Assembly: GCF_002980575.1 (NCBI RefSeq)
Contig: NZ_PVBS01000001.1
Location: 1,612,001-1,676,000, forward strand
DNA: 64,000 nucleotides
From: Sphingobacterium gobiense
GTDB taxonomy: Bacteria > Bacteroidota > Bacteroidia > Sphingobacteriales > Sphingobacteriaceae
Direction of reading: 5' to 3'
This document shows positions 43,668 to 51,777 of the stretch, in pieces. The stretch's first letter is position 1. Each line of letters starts with the position of its first letter. The position numbers were made by a program, and so were the translations under genes. Below the pieces are notes generated by a model. It searched no databases. It was given only the letters and a program-made list of their open reading frames with translations, and was not told where the DNA came from.

Positions 43668-46010
43668 TTACAGTTGATAATTAATCCCTACGAAGAGTGT
43701 CCTGCCGGGTGCATAGTAATAGCTCGTCGGCGAAGTATAGCTCCCGTAATACAACTTGTCGAATACGTTGTTGATCGTCAGGTTTACGCCCATTGGGCCG
43801 ATACGCCTTTCCAACTTCAGATCGACCACGCGCACCGCATCCATTTTCTTTTCGGCAGTATTTTCCAGATCGCCAAAAAACGTATCGGTGTGCCTGCCCC
43901 AGATACTGATGTGGCCTATCCGTGGATTGTCGTATATAAAAGCTCCTGAATAGATATTGCGCGGATTGTCGTTCATTTCCTTGCCCTCATATTCGGGGTT
44001 TGGTTCATATTTTTTTATTTCTGACTGGTTGTGAAAGTAGCTGGCCTGTATCGTCACAAACGGAGAAATGTTATATTTTACCGAACTTTCCAGCCCCCAA
44101 AGACCGACCTTACCGATGTTGATATATCGTCTTACCGGCAGACTGCCCGGATCGAAGTACTCCGGCACTTCCGATGCATCGATCAGCACGGCAGATAGGA
44201 AATCGCTATACTGCGACCGATATACGGTTGCCGAAAGCTCCAACTTGTCCATCAATTGCAGATCCGCTCCGAAATCAATCGAATAGCGCATCCGTTCCGG
44301 TTTCAGTTCCGGATTTCCCAACCGGAAAGAAGAGCCCAACGGCGCAGCATTGTACATATAGAATGCTCCCGGCGCCCTGAACCCTGTAGCATATACCGAG
44401 CGTAAACGCAAGTTGGCCAAGACATCATAGGTTAGCCCCACCTTGGGCGTCCATACCGAGGAATGCGCATTGTCATACGCTATAAACACCCCATCACCCG
44501 ACATATCATCCGCAAAACGTCCATTGCGGTTTGCCCACCGGTCGAAGCGTAACCCTAGATTGGCATGCAGTTTTTGGGTAAAACTGATATCATCATTCAG
44601 GAAAAAGGAAATAAAATCTTGCCTGCCACTGAAATTCTGATCACCCTTTTCGGGGTAATGTTTTCTCGATGCCACCTCCGTAAAACGCAGATCGGCACCC
44701 ACCGTGATGTCATGGTTCCAAACGCTATGACTCACCTTAGCAATCATCCCATACGTATCGAGCGGCACCCGAGAAATGTAGTTCGTTCTATTAAACGCCA
44801 GCTCTTCCGCATTCCAGGCTCTGGCGTGCGATGCGCGGTTTTGCAAGTTGTAGTAGACCACAATATCTGGAGCAAACTTTGCCTCTGTGTTGTGGTAGCG
44901 TAGTTGATAATTGCCCGTGAAGGTGCGGTCGTCGTAGATGGTTGAAGTGCCCGATATTGGCTCCTGCTGGTTGAAATCGGCCGTAGCGATAAACATCCCG
45001 CCGTTGTCAAAATCGTACGTCAGTTTTGTATTGATGTTCAGCAAAGACATTTTGGGCTTTTGATAATGGTCTTTCCAAAGGCTGTCTGCCATGTAAGCAT
45101 AACCATCGGTGTGTTTATATTCAGCAAACGCAATCGCTCCCCAGCGCTTGGCAAACCGCTTTCCTACTTTCAGACTCGCTTGGTAGGTATTCATCGATCC
45201 GTAGCGAAAATCAGCTCCTACGATAGGTTTGTCTGTGGGGAGCTGCGTAACGAGGTTAATGGTTCCGCCCATGGAGCTCGAACCATAAATAGATGAACCC
45301 GGACCGCGCACCACTTCAATACGCTCCAAACTGTTTCCGGCCAAACTGTTCCATTCCGAAACCCCTCCTGTATACGCATCATTTATGGGTACTCCATCTT
45401 TTAGTACCAAGGTTCGGTTTGCTGCCCCTGTACCTCGTAATATGACCCCTGTATGTGTGCCCGTGGTCGTCAGTCCGCGACTTCTATCTACCATCACGCC
45501 GGGCACAAAGGCCAAAGCTTCATCGATCGTCTGGATCTGCTGGAGCTCCGGCGCACCTCTGTGCAGTACCGACACACTAGAGGCAATCTTACGGAGTTCT
45601 TTCGGCATAGTAGATGCCGTGACCGACACCGCATCTAAAAATTGAGGTTTCGGCCTTAGTACCCACTGTAGGTGCTGTACCTCGCCTGCCAATAGTTCAA
45701 TATATTCTTCCCTCGGCAGATAATTGACATGTGACACCTCCACATGCAGTGACCTGGCTGTTGTTATTGTACATTCACCATTTGCATCGCTTACTGCTAC
45801 TACGCCTCTTCCCCTCTGGATGATAGACGCGTTAGGAATCGGGCGTCCGAGCGAGTCTTCCAACTGCACAACCAGTTGCACAAGCTGCTGCCGAGTCTGC
45901 GCCCGTCCCTGCACGGTTAGCACAAACAGTAAAGCCATCAATATGAATAGCCCCCTCCACGGGCCATTGCGTGAGATTTCGGAGATTGATCTCTGTTTTA
46001 AAAAATTCAT
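43668..46010 (-). CDS. TonB-dependent receptor, HmuR-like
   Basis: 780 residues. Long N-terminus with a signal peptide ending near GRAQ (about 38), a carboxypeptidase-regulatory-like domain (about 45-115), plug (about 140-250: VDRSRGLTTTGTHTGVILRG, IEVVRGPGSSIYGSSSMGGT) and barrel ending in LFVGINYQL. In the barrel it has a FRAP box and an NPEL box (TGFRAPGAFYMYN ... LGNPELKPE), as in haem receptors, but without a histidine between them; many other receptors also have these boxes. It is the first gene of the operon with the ExbB-like, DUF2149 and CobN-like proteins, so tetrapyrrole import is the likely job. No HmuY-type haemophore gene is seen. Confidence 0.88.
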   Translation of the reverse strand: MNFLKQRSISEISRNGPWRGLFILMALLFVLTVQGRAQTRQQLVQLVVQLEDSLGRPIPNASIIQRGRGVVAVSDANGECTITTARSLHVEVSHVNYLPREEYIELLAGEVQHLQWVLRPKPQFLDAVSVTASTMPKELRKIASSVSVLHRGAPELQQIQTIDEALAFVPGVMVDRSRGLTTTGTHTGVILRGTGAANRTLVLKDGVPINDAYTGGVSEWNSLAGNSLERIEVVRGPGSSIYGSSSMGGTINLVTQLPTDKPIVGADFRYGSMNTYQASLKVGKRFAKRWGAIAFAEYKHTDGYAYMADSLWKDHYQKPKMSLLNINTKLTYDFDNGGMFIATADFNQQEPISGTSTIYDDRTFTGNYQLRYHNTEAKFAPDIVVYYNLQNRASHARAWNAEELAFNRTNYISRVPLDTYGMIAKVSHSVWNHDITVGADLRFTEVASRKHYPEKGDQNFSGRQDFISFFLNDDISFTQKLHANLGLRFDRWANRNGRFADDMSGDGVFIAYDNAHSSVWTPKVGLTYDVLANLRLRSVYATGFRAPGAFYMYNAAPLGSSFRLGNPELKPERMRYSIDFGADLQLMDKLELSATVYRSQYSDFLSAVLIDASEVPEYFDPGSLPVRRYINIGKVGLWGLESSVKYNISPFVTIQASYFHNQSEIKKYEPNPEYEGKEMNDNPRNIYSGAFIYDNPRIGHISIWGRHTDTFFGDLENTAEKKMDAVRVVDLKLERRIGPMGVNLTINNVFDKLYYGSYTSPTSYYYAPGRTLFVGINYQL

Positions 46011-46034
46011 AGTTGTTTATTAAAAAGCAATTGA

Positions 46035-46070
46035 GTTGCAATTATAACAACTATAATCATTAAATGCAAC
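46035..46070. promoter_or_regulatory. nested dyads upstream of the HmuR-like receptor
   Basis: ATTATA-ACAAC-TATAAT (46041-46057) is flanked by GTTGCA (46035-46040) and TGCAAC (46065-46070), both pairs perfect inverted repeats. TATAATCATTA inside resembles part of a Fur box. Complement of 46070-46077 (CATCTTTG) is one base off the -7 consensus for the receptor gene. Candidate iron- or haem-responsive operator. Confidence 0.4.
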
Positions 46071-46163
46071 AAAGATGCATACAATGAGTAAGTTCGATTT
46101 GTATGTTACAGAAAAAGAAGATTTAAAAATTCGTAACTTTAAATAAATTAAAAGGACATTGTT

Positions 46164-46835
46164 ATGAAAAGCCAACAGATCATTCCCTGCAGCAGCAGGT
46201 TAAGTTTCTTCCTGCTATTTACCCTTTCGATCTCCTGTGCGCAGACGAAATCCAACAATGATCCCACTGCGATGCAGAGCCATAAAGCCATTAATCTGGC
46301 AGCGGATACAGCTACATTTGCCGCCGGATGTTTCTGGTGTGTTGAAGAACAATTCAAGCAATTGGCAGGTGTCAGTGCCGTGATATCCGGCTATACCGGT
46401 GGCCACGTCCGCAATCCTAGTTATCGACAGGTAACGACTGGCAGAACGGGGCACGCCGAAGCCTGTAATATCATTTATAATCCTGCCGAGATCTCTTACG
46501 ATGAATTGCTCGCCGCATTCTTTGTTGCCCATGACCCCACGCAGCTGAACCGTCAGGGTGCCGACGTGGGCACCCAGTACCGTTCAGCGATTTTTTACCA
46601 TAACGCAAATCAAAAGCGCCTTGCCGAATTTTATATCAAGCAATTGGATGACGAAAAGGCATACGACAAAAAGATCGTAACGGAGGTTAGTCCTTACGAT
46701 AAATTCTATGTCGCGGAAGATTATCATCAGGATTATTATGTCAATAATATGAGCGAACCATATTGCCAAATGGTCATTCAACCCAAACTGGAAAAATTTA
46801 GAAAGGTGTTTAAAGGGAAACTAAAACAACAGTAA
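46164..46835 (+). CDS. msrA: peptide-methionine (S)-S-oxide reductase, exported
   Basis: 223 residues. A lipoprotein-type signal (SISC, Cys25) precedes the MsrA domain. The active-site motif is FAAGCFWCVEEQF (Cys nucleophile at about 55), followed by VISGYTGGHV, GHAEACNIIYNP and QYRSAIFYHN, all characteristic. It reduces the S-form of methionine sulfoxide, here in envelope proteins, using thioredoxin-like donors. No msrB domain is fused. It converges with a small gene at 46821, overlapping by 15 bases. Confidence 0.95.
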   Translation: MKSQQIIPCSSRLSFFLLFTLSISCAQTKSNNDPTAMQSHKAINLAADTATFAAGCFWCVEEQFKQLAGVSAVISGYTGGHVRNPSYRQVTTGRTGHAEACNIIYNPAEISYDELLAAFFVAHDPTQLNRQGADVGTQYRSAIFYHNANQKRLAEFYIKQLDDEKAYDKKIVTEVSPYDKFYVAEDYHQDYYVNNMSEPYCQMVIQPKLEKFRKVFKGKLKQQ

Positions 46836-47054
46836 GCTTTTGGCATAGTTTACCGCAACCCTATGTGCATGTTTCGCCATATCACTCTCCGCCAGAATTG
46901 TCTGCTGTAACTCCGCAGAACGTTCTTCGTCATTCCTAGGTGCATCGTCGTTGCTTTCACTTTTGATTTCTCGTTCTTTGAGGCTATTTATTAACTCAGG
47001 TTTAGTTTTGGACAGAGAGTATGGTTCTTCTGATTCTTTTCTTTCGTGGTTCAT
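46821..47054 (-). CDS. small hydrophilic hypothetical protein
   Basis: 77 residues, very charged (MNHERKESEEPYSLSKTKPE and on), no membrane helix or signal. The C-terminal half could be one helix (AELQQTILAESDMAKHAHRVAV). Its 3' end overlaps msrA by 15 bases in the opposite direction. TAACTTTG on the minus strand at 47239-47232 matches the -7 consensus, but no -33 TTG is in place. Real gene likely, function unknown. Confidence 0.5.
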   Translation of the reverse strand: MNHERKESEEPYSLSKTKPELINSLKEREIKSESNDDAPRNDEERSAELQQTILAESDMAKHAHRVAVNYAKSLLLF

Positions 47055-47270
47055 ATCGTCTTTATTAATTGTTTATATACAAAAATACACGGCTGGATGA
47101 CAACTGTATGTCAGTAGGATGTTGCGGTATAACGCCCTCCCGACGAAAATGACGTCATTGTCAAGATTATTTTCTTCCTTTTCAATTTAGTAAAAATCAA
47201 AAAGTTTATGATTGTGTTTATTGTACTCACCATACAAAGTTACGTGTGAATAGAAAATCTGAGCCATGGT

Positions 47271-47305
47271 AAAAACGACAACTTGAGGGGTAAATCATGA
47301 CAAAA
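47271..47305. repeat. 35-base AraC-type box, left copy
   Basis: 31 of 35 bases are identical to 50723-50757. It holds two half-sites ACGACA (47275-47280) and ATGACA (47297-47302) with a period of 22 bases and the conserved centre AGGGGTAAAT. This copy sits between the DoxX stop and the 77-residue gene with no regulator next to it. Confidence 0.65.
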
Positions 47306-47331
47306 AGTATCAGTTGGATTTAGGGCGATAT

Positions 47332-47715
47332 TCATTTTTTATGGATTAAAAGTTTCCGCGTATTCGGTCGGAAATACCAAGACACCATGGTCAACACAAG
47401 TAGCAAGGAAGGTCCGAAATATTCCATCGCTTCGTCGCCAACAGCAATATGGGTAAAAATTGCGCCTGTCATCAAAAAGAAAAAACCGGCATAAGCCCAC
47501 TCTTTAACCAACGGAAGTCTAGGTACCAGCACCGCTACACCCCCCAATATTTTCCAAACGCCAATAATTGTCAAAAAATAGACCGGATAGCCCAGCTCAT
47601 TCATTTTTTTGACTTCCTCGTCCATCCGGATAATCTGAACAATCCCTGTTGAAAACATCCCTAAGCTCAACCAGAGGGTTGCTATCCAATAAATAATTTT
47701 GTCTCTCCTTTTCAT
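47332..47715 (-). CDS. DoxX-family membrane protein
   Basis: 127 residues with four membrane helices (IIYWIATLWLSLGMFSTGIV; FLTIIGVWKILGGVAVLVP; EWAYAGFFFLMTGAIFTHIA; GPSLLLVLTMVSWYF), the DoxX-like layout. It is last in an operon arsR, SRPBCC, doxX and is a paralogue of the protein at 49836-50210. Role unknown in detail; DoxX proteins take part in redox and detergent or solvent resistance. Confidence 0.85.
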   Translation of the reverse strand: MKRRDKIIYWIATLWLSLGMFSTGIVQIIRMDEEVKKMNELGYPVYFLTIIGVWKILGGVAVLVPRLPLVKEWAYAGFFFLMTGAIFTHIAVGDEAMEYFGPSLLLVLTMVSWYFRPNTRKLLIHKK

Positions 47716-47722
47716 CGCACAT

Positions 47723-48190
47723 TTATATTAGTTCACCCATTATTTTTTCCAGTTGGTTATGCGCCATATTGATTCCCGCCGCAAATGGCATTTGTAGTAT
47801 CATATCCCTGTCTTCCACCGACTTGTATATCACATGCATAGTCAGTTTACTCCTATCGTCGGCCAATTCCGTAAATTCCAAAAATTCAAGCTGCACCGGG
47901 AATGGTGTATTTTCCATTTCAAACGTTCTGGTGATTCTGGTATTAGGCACCAATTCATGGATAACACCATTCGCCCGGAAAAGGATATTACCCTGTGCAT
48001 CCTTCGTCTCAAATTGGTAGCTTCCGTGCGGTTTACTTTCCATTTTCAGGACTTTGTTGCCCATCCATTGCTCCACCAGTTCAGGTTCGATATGGGCTTT
48101 GAACAGCAGGTTTAATGGCAGTTCAAACTCCCTCGTAATGACGATTTCCTGTTTACCATCTATGGCATCTATTTTTGTCTTTTTTTCCAT
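47723..48190 (-). CDS. SRPBCC (AHSA1-like) domain protein
   Basis: 155 residues of one START/Bet-v-1-like fold: QEIVITREFELPLNLLFKAH, EPELVEQWMGNKVLKMESKP, GSYQFETKDAQGNILFRANG. It binds a small hydrophobic molecule in such proteins. It lies 9 bases after an ArsR gene, the common ArsR-AHSA1 pair, and 7 bases before doxX. Confidence 0.87.
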   Translation of the reverse strand: MEKKTKIDAIDGKQEIVITREFELPLNLLFKAHIEPELVEQWMGNKVLKMESKPHGSYQFETKDAQGNILFRANGVIHELVPNTRITRTFEMENTPFPVQLEFLEFTELADDRSKLTMHVIYKSVEDRDMILQMPFAAGINMAHNQLEKIMGELI

Positions 48191-48199
48191 GATATTCGT

Positions 48200-48520
48200 T
48201 TATGTTGATTTATAGTTTTTCATGAGGCTTTCTAATTTATTAAACCTGTCATCCCAAAGCTTTCGGAACGGTTCAATGAAATCGGCGATTTCTTTCATCT
48301 TATCTGCATTAAGATGATAATAAATTTCTCTCCCCTGCTGTTCCTGTTTCAACAATTCGCAGGCGGTAAGTATCTGCAAATGTTTTGAAACCGTTGGTCT
48401 GGCCGTATCAAAATTGGAAGCAATAACCCCTGCTGTCATGGACTGGGTAGCCAGCAGCAAGAGGATCGCTCTTCTAGTGGGATCGGCAATGGCCTGGAAT
48501 ACGTCTCGTCTTAAATTCAT
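48200..48520 (-). CDS. ArsR-family winged-helix repressor
   Basis: 106 residues, one winged [23 protein letters not shown], then [23 protein letters not shown] as the recognition part and [15 protein letters not shown] as the wing. No cysteine pair typical of metal sensors is present, as in the subgroup next to SRPBCC proteins. It has a large perfect operator over its own promoter (48520-48569). Confidence 0.92.
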   Translation of the reverse strand: MNLRRDVFQAIADPTRRAILLLLATQSMTAGVIASNFDTARPTVSKHLQILTACELLKQEQQGREIYYHLNADKMKEIADFIEPFRKLWDDRFNKLESLMKNYKST

Positions 48521-48569
48521 TGCGAAGTCATTTGACTACAAATATAAATGTAGCCAAATGACTTCGCAA
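48520..48569 (-). promoter_or_regulatory. arsR promoter inside a 21-base inverted repeat
   Basis: Arms 48520-48540 and 48549-48569 are complementary in 20 of 21 positions with an 8-base AT spacer (AATATAAA). On the minus strand TTG (48569-48567), a 20-base spacer and TATATTTG (48546-48539) form a consensus promoter wholly within the repeat. The repeat begins at the ATG, so binding would block both transcription and leader exit. Classical autoregulatory operator. Confidence 0.75.
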
Positions 48570-48587
48570 GTATTTTTTAAAAAAAAT

Positions 48588-48989
48588 TTACATCGCTAAT
48601 ATCCATCTCACCTCAAACATATCGATTATCTCTACCAATTTTTGGCTCTCTTGATCGACAGTGGCAGAATGTGCAGTACCAGATCCGAGCTTTTCAATTA
48701 ATGACTGCCTTTCACCCACGGTCTTGCAATGTAGAAAAACGGCCATATAATTGCCGACTTTCCTTCCTTCATTATATACAAGATCTGACCCATGGATAGT
48801 GATACTATCAGAAAAAAGTGAGCCAATAACGATAGGATTTTCTGGATGCCCCTGCCATTCTGTTTCAAAAGGCTCGAACAGCAGTGAACCGCCAAAGCAA
48901 GTTTGGTAAAAGGCGAGTGCTTCCCTACAGTTACCCGAAAAAGTAATGAAGACAGCACTCGCACATTTGTCACGGTTAGAAACGATCAT
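48588..48989 (-). CDS. VOC/PhnB-like glyoxalase-fold protein
   Basis: 133 residues with the PhnB-type pattern AVFITFSGNCREALAFYQTC, FGGSLLFEPFETEWQG, ITIHGSDLVYNEGR. It belongs to the vicinal oxygen chelate fold; many such proteins bind small ligands with no known reaction. It is last in the five-gene block from 50654. Confidence 0.85.
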   Translation of the reverse strand: MIVSNRDKCASAVFITFSGNCREALAFYQTCFGGSLLFEPFETEWQGHPENPIVIGSLFSDSITIHGSDLVYNEGRKVGNYMAVFLHCKTVGERQSLIEKLGSGTAHSATVDQESQKLVEIIDMFEVRWILAM

Positions 48990-48992
48990 AGT

Positions 48993-49442
48993 TTATTGCC
49001 CATCAGGTATTTCAGGTTCTACGAGCTTAATTAACTTGTCGAGCGACTCCTGCCAACCCAAGTAACACATCTCTGCAGGAATTGCTTCGGGAATACCCTC
49101 TTGTACCACTTTCAGTTCTGTACCACATGAAACCTTATTCAGCCATACGGTTGTTGTCATTTCTCCCGGTAGAGCGGGATCGTCAAACTTATCGGTATAT
49201 TTAATAAACTCATTCGGCTTTATTTCCACATACGTTCCACCAAAAGAGTGTCGATTTCCTGTACTGAAATTAATAAATGTCATGTGGTATGTCCCCCCTA
49301 CCTCAAAGTCCATCTTTTGGACTGTACATACGAAGCCATAAGGCGGCAACCAAGTTGCATGCGCTACAGGATCTGAAAATGCGCGGAATACCTTTTCGGG
49401 ACTTGCCTGGATTACGCGGTGTAATGAAACTGAATTTTCCAT
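48993..49442 (-). CDS. SRPBCC (AHSA1-like) domain protein
   Basis: 149 residues: HRVIQASPEKVFRAFSDPVA, GGTYHMTFINFSTGNRHSFG, ELKVVQEGIPEAIPAEMCYL GWQESL form the helix-grip fold. Third such protein of the block. It precedes the VOC gene by 3 bases and follows the DUF1801 gene by 23. Confidence 0.87.
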   Translation of the reverse strand: MENSVSLHRVIQASPEKVFRAFSDPVAHATWLPPYGFVCTVQKMDFEVGGTYHMTFINFSTGNRHSFGGTYVEIKPNEFIKYTDKFDDPALPGEMTTTVWLNKVSCGTELKVVQEGIPEAIPAEMCYLGWQESLDKLIKLVEPEIPDGQ

Positions 49443-49465
49443 GATAGTGAAATTATTTAAGTGAA

Positions 49466-49843
49466 CTATTTATTTTTTTCTCCTTTTTCTTCATTCTCTT
49501 CCTTGCGAAAAGTGATTATTTTTCCGATCAATGCTTCAGGCAGCGGCTTATCCATGGGCATCTGTATGACCGATTTACTTGTTTTATAGCCCTGCAGATC
49601 GGCTTTAAAATGTTCCCAAAACGCCTCGCTATATGGGTGAGATAACGAAATATGTTTGGGAAATGCACAATAGTATAGCAGATATCCTTTGTATTTAAAG
49701 CATGGAATTTGATAGCTAATGCCTTCTACTGCATCTGGTACTATTTCATGAATAATTTTCCGGATAGTCTGCATCCGTCCCAACGCTTCGCCACTGAACG
49801 CCTCGTGGTATTCATCGATGGTCTGATAATTTGTTTTAGCCAT
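49466..49843 (-). CDS. DUF1801 (YdhG-like) protein
   Basis: 125 residues from the ATG at 49843, starting MAKTNYQTIDEYHEAFSGEA. Features are GISYQIPCFKYKGYLLYYCAF and HISLSHPYSEAFWEHFKADLQ, and a Lys/Glu-rich tail. DUF1801 proteins include an iron-chaperone-like family. The start overlaps the doxX stop by 8 bases. Confidence 0.85.
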   Translation of the reverse strand: MAKTNYQTIDEYHEAFSGEALGRMQTIRKIIHEIVPDAVEGISYQIPCFKYKGYLLYYCAFPKHISLSHPYSEAFWEHFKADLQGYKTSKSVIQMPMDKPLPEALIGKIITFRKEENEEKGEKNK

Positions 49844-50210
49844 TGTTCTGTATTTTAATGTTATACCGATAAGAAACAGCAAGAATACCCAACACGACCA
49901 AAGGCATCAGCATGAAGCCGATATTTTGATCTACACAAGCATGGCTGATGAAGGCGAAGATCAAATTGAAAGTGAGTCCGGCATATGCCCATTCTTTTAA
50001 TTTTGCAGGTGCTTTTGGATAGGAAATAGCCAACACGCCCAGTACCTTACATATGATCAATGCGTATGCAAAGTAATCGGGGTAGCCCAAAGGTCTGGTA
50101 CCTATAGTCGCTTGCTCTGGTGAAAAAAGTAGTGCACTGAGCGGCATAACGCCTTCCCACAGGATAATGATAGTAGTTGCTACCCAAAAGATTATCTTAT
50201 TTCTTTTCAT
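49836..50210 (-). CDS. DoxX-family membrane protein
   Basis: 124 residues, four membrane helices (IIFWVATTIIILWEGVMPLSA; YFAYALIICKVLGVLAISYP; EWAYAGLTFNLIFAFISHA; MLMPLVVLGILAVSYRY). Paralogue of 47332-47715, sharing for example EWAYAG and the order SRPBCC then doxX. It lies 18 bases after the SRPBCC gene. Confidence 0.85.
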   Translation of the reverse strand: MKRNKIIFWVATTIIILWEGVMPLSALLFSPEQATIGTRPLGYPDYFAYALIICKVLGVLAISYPKAPAKLKEWAYAGLTFNLIFAFISHACVDQNIGFMLMPLVVLGILAVSYRYNIKIQNNG

Positions 50211-50228
50211 AATAGTAAAGATTAAGGT

Positions 50229-50654
50229 TTACGACTGGGTTGATTCAACATAACGCACAAAGTTGTGCAATATAGCCTGCCACCCTTGTTTCTGAAATTC
50301 CGGATCGTTCTCAGTTTCCGCATCAAATGTGGTTTCTATTTTGGTTTTACCACCTTGTGGAGTAAACAATGTAGTCGACCTTCTGCCATCGGACATGGTG
50401 TACGAGATCTCTTTATGCAGCTCTACGCTATCATAAATGCCTTCAAAATCAAAACCAAAGCTACCGTCTTTGGCCTCCATCCTGTTTTTAAACTTCCCGC
50501 CTACTCTCAAATCATTTTCACTGCTTGGCGTATGCCAGCTTGAATCGGGCGTGTTCCATTGCATGATATCACTTGGTGTGTTCCATGCCTTCCAAACATC
50601 TGCTACGGGAGCATTTGCTACTGCTTCTACCGTAATTCTTGTTACTTGTGTCAT
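50229..50654 (-). CDS. SRPBCC (AHSA1-like) domain protein
   Basis: 141 residues: RITVEAVANAPVADVWKAWN, DIMQWNTPDSSWHTPSSEND, LRVGGKFKNRMEAKDGSFGF and WQAILHNFVRYVES are the helix-grip pattern with the usual tryptophan-rich entrance. It is the first gene of the five-gene minus-strand block and divergent from a GlxA-type AraC gene. Confidence 0.88.
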   Translation of the reverse strand: MTQVTRITVEAVANAPVADVWKAWNTPSDIMQWNTPDSSWHTPSSENDLRVGGKFKNRMEAKDGSFGFDFEGIYDSVELHKEISYTMSDGRRSTTLFTPQGGKTKIETTFDAETENDPEFQKQGWQAILHNFVRYVESTQS

Positions 50655-50722
50655 CGTTAAACTTCTGATTATTAATTATTATAATCCAAAATTAATAAAG
50701 AATACACGACTACAACTATTGC

Positions 50723-50757
50723 AAAAACGACAGCCTTAGGGGTAAATTATGACAAAA
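50723..50757. repeat. 35-base AraC-type box, right copy
   Basis: 31 of 35 bases match 47271-47305. Half-sites ACGACA (50727-50732) and ATGACA (50749-50754), 22 bases apart, lie 38 bases before the ATG of the AraC gene and in the divergent gap to the SRPBCC gene. Likely its own operator. Confidence 0.65.
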
Positions 50758-50795
50758 CTATTTGCTAACTTGTTGCCCTAAATAATTTCATCGCT

Positions 50796-51773
50796 ATGCA
50801 GATTTCTGTCTTTGTTCCTGAGTATGGTGTTATTGAAGCCATTACACCGCCATTCCGAACCTTTCAAACTGCCAACGAGTTCCTCACCGTATTCGGCAAG
50901 AAGCCTGTTTTTACAGTCGAGTACGTCGGTCTGCAAGATTATGTACCGGCAAACAATGGCGAATACGTCATCAAAACCAATAGGCTACTCCAAGATGTAA
51001 CCGAAACGGACTTATTGATTATTCCTCCAACCTTCGGTGACACGGTCAAAGGAATCCAAGCCAACGCAGAAGCGATCCCCTATTTTAAAAAACTGTACGA
51101 AAAAGGTTCATGTCTCGCCAGTTTATGTATCGGAGCCTTTCTTTTAGCCGAAACTGGATTGCTCAACGGTAAGAAATGTTCCACACACTGGGCACATGTA
51201 AACGAGTTCAGAGAACGATATCCTCATGTGGAAGTCGAAGACGGTGCGATTATTACCGAGCACGACAATATTTACAGCAGTGGTGGGGCAAGTAGTTTAT
51301 GGAACCTCATCCTATACCTGGTAGAAAAGTTTTCCGACAGAGAAACAGCCGTCATGATCTCCAAATATTTTGCGCTGGATATCGGGCGGGATAGCCAATC
51401 CCAATTTGCGATATTCAAAGGGCAGCGAAATCATGGAGATGATGCTATCAAAAAAGTGCAGGACTACATTGAAACCCACTATCAGGATAAAATTTCCATC
51501 GAGATGTTGGCCAATTTGGTCCATATAGGTCGTCGAACCTTTGAAAGACGATTTAAGGAAGCCACCAATAATACCCCCATTGAGTATATCCAGCGGGTAC
51601 GGATAGAAGCCGCTAAAAATTTCTTTGAGGCCTCCCGAAAGAACGTCAGCGAAATCATGTTCGATGTAGGTTATACCGACACCAAAGCATTTCGGGATAC
51701 CTTTAAAAAGATTACGGGGCTTACCCCTATTGAGTACAGAAATAAATTTGCGAAGGTGGCTACTGAAGTTTAA
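50796..51773 (+). CDS. GlxA-family transcriptional regulator (DJ-1/PfpI + AraC)
   Basis: 325 residues. An N-terminal amidotransferase-like DJ-1/PfpI domain (about 1-185, with SLCIGAFLLAETGLLNGKKC and STHWAHVNEF) is fused to an AraC DNA-binding pair (about 215-320: ISIEMLANLVHIGRRTFERR, NVSEIMFDVGYTDTKAFRDT, ITGLTPIEYRNKF). The nucleophile-elbow Cys in SLCIGA is kept, though most GlxA-type proteins serve as sensors. It probably controls the divergent SRPBCC-doxX block through the 22-base-spaced boxes. The rtcB gene starts 4 bases downstream. Confidence 0.9.
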   Translation: MQISVFVPEYGVIEAITPPFRTFQTANEFLTVFGKKPVFTVEYVGLQDYVPANNGEYVIKTNRLLQDVTETDLLIIPPTFGDTVKGIQANAEAIPYFKKLYEKGSCLASLCIGAFLLAETGLLNGKKCSTHWAHVNEFRERYPHVEVEDGAIITEHDNIYSSGGASSLWNLILYLVEKFSDRETAVMISKYFALDIGRDSQSQFAIFKGQRNHGDDAIKKVQDYIETHYQDKISIEMLANLVHIGRRTFERRFKEATNNTPIEYIQRVRIEAAKNFFEASRKNVSEIMFDVGYTDTKAFRDTFKKITGLTPIEYRNKFAKVATEV

Positions 51774-51777
51774 AAAT

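Noticed and set aside
46011..46163. Cobalamin riboswitch before the TonB receptor
   Set aside because: I looked for the B12-box type conserved core and saw none; the gap is short and AT-rich, with simple dyads only.
47271..50757. A transposon or integron with the 35-base boxes as ends
   Set aside because: No transposase or integrase lies in the block, the repeats are direct and not inverted, and their half-site structure is better explained by AraC binding.
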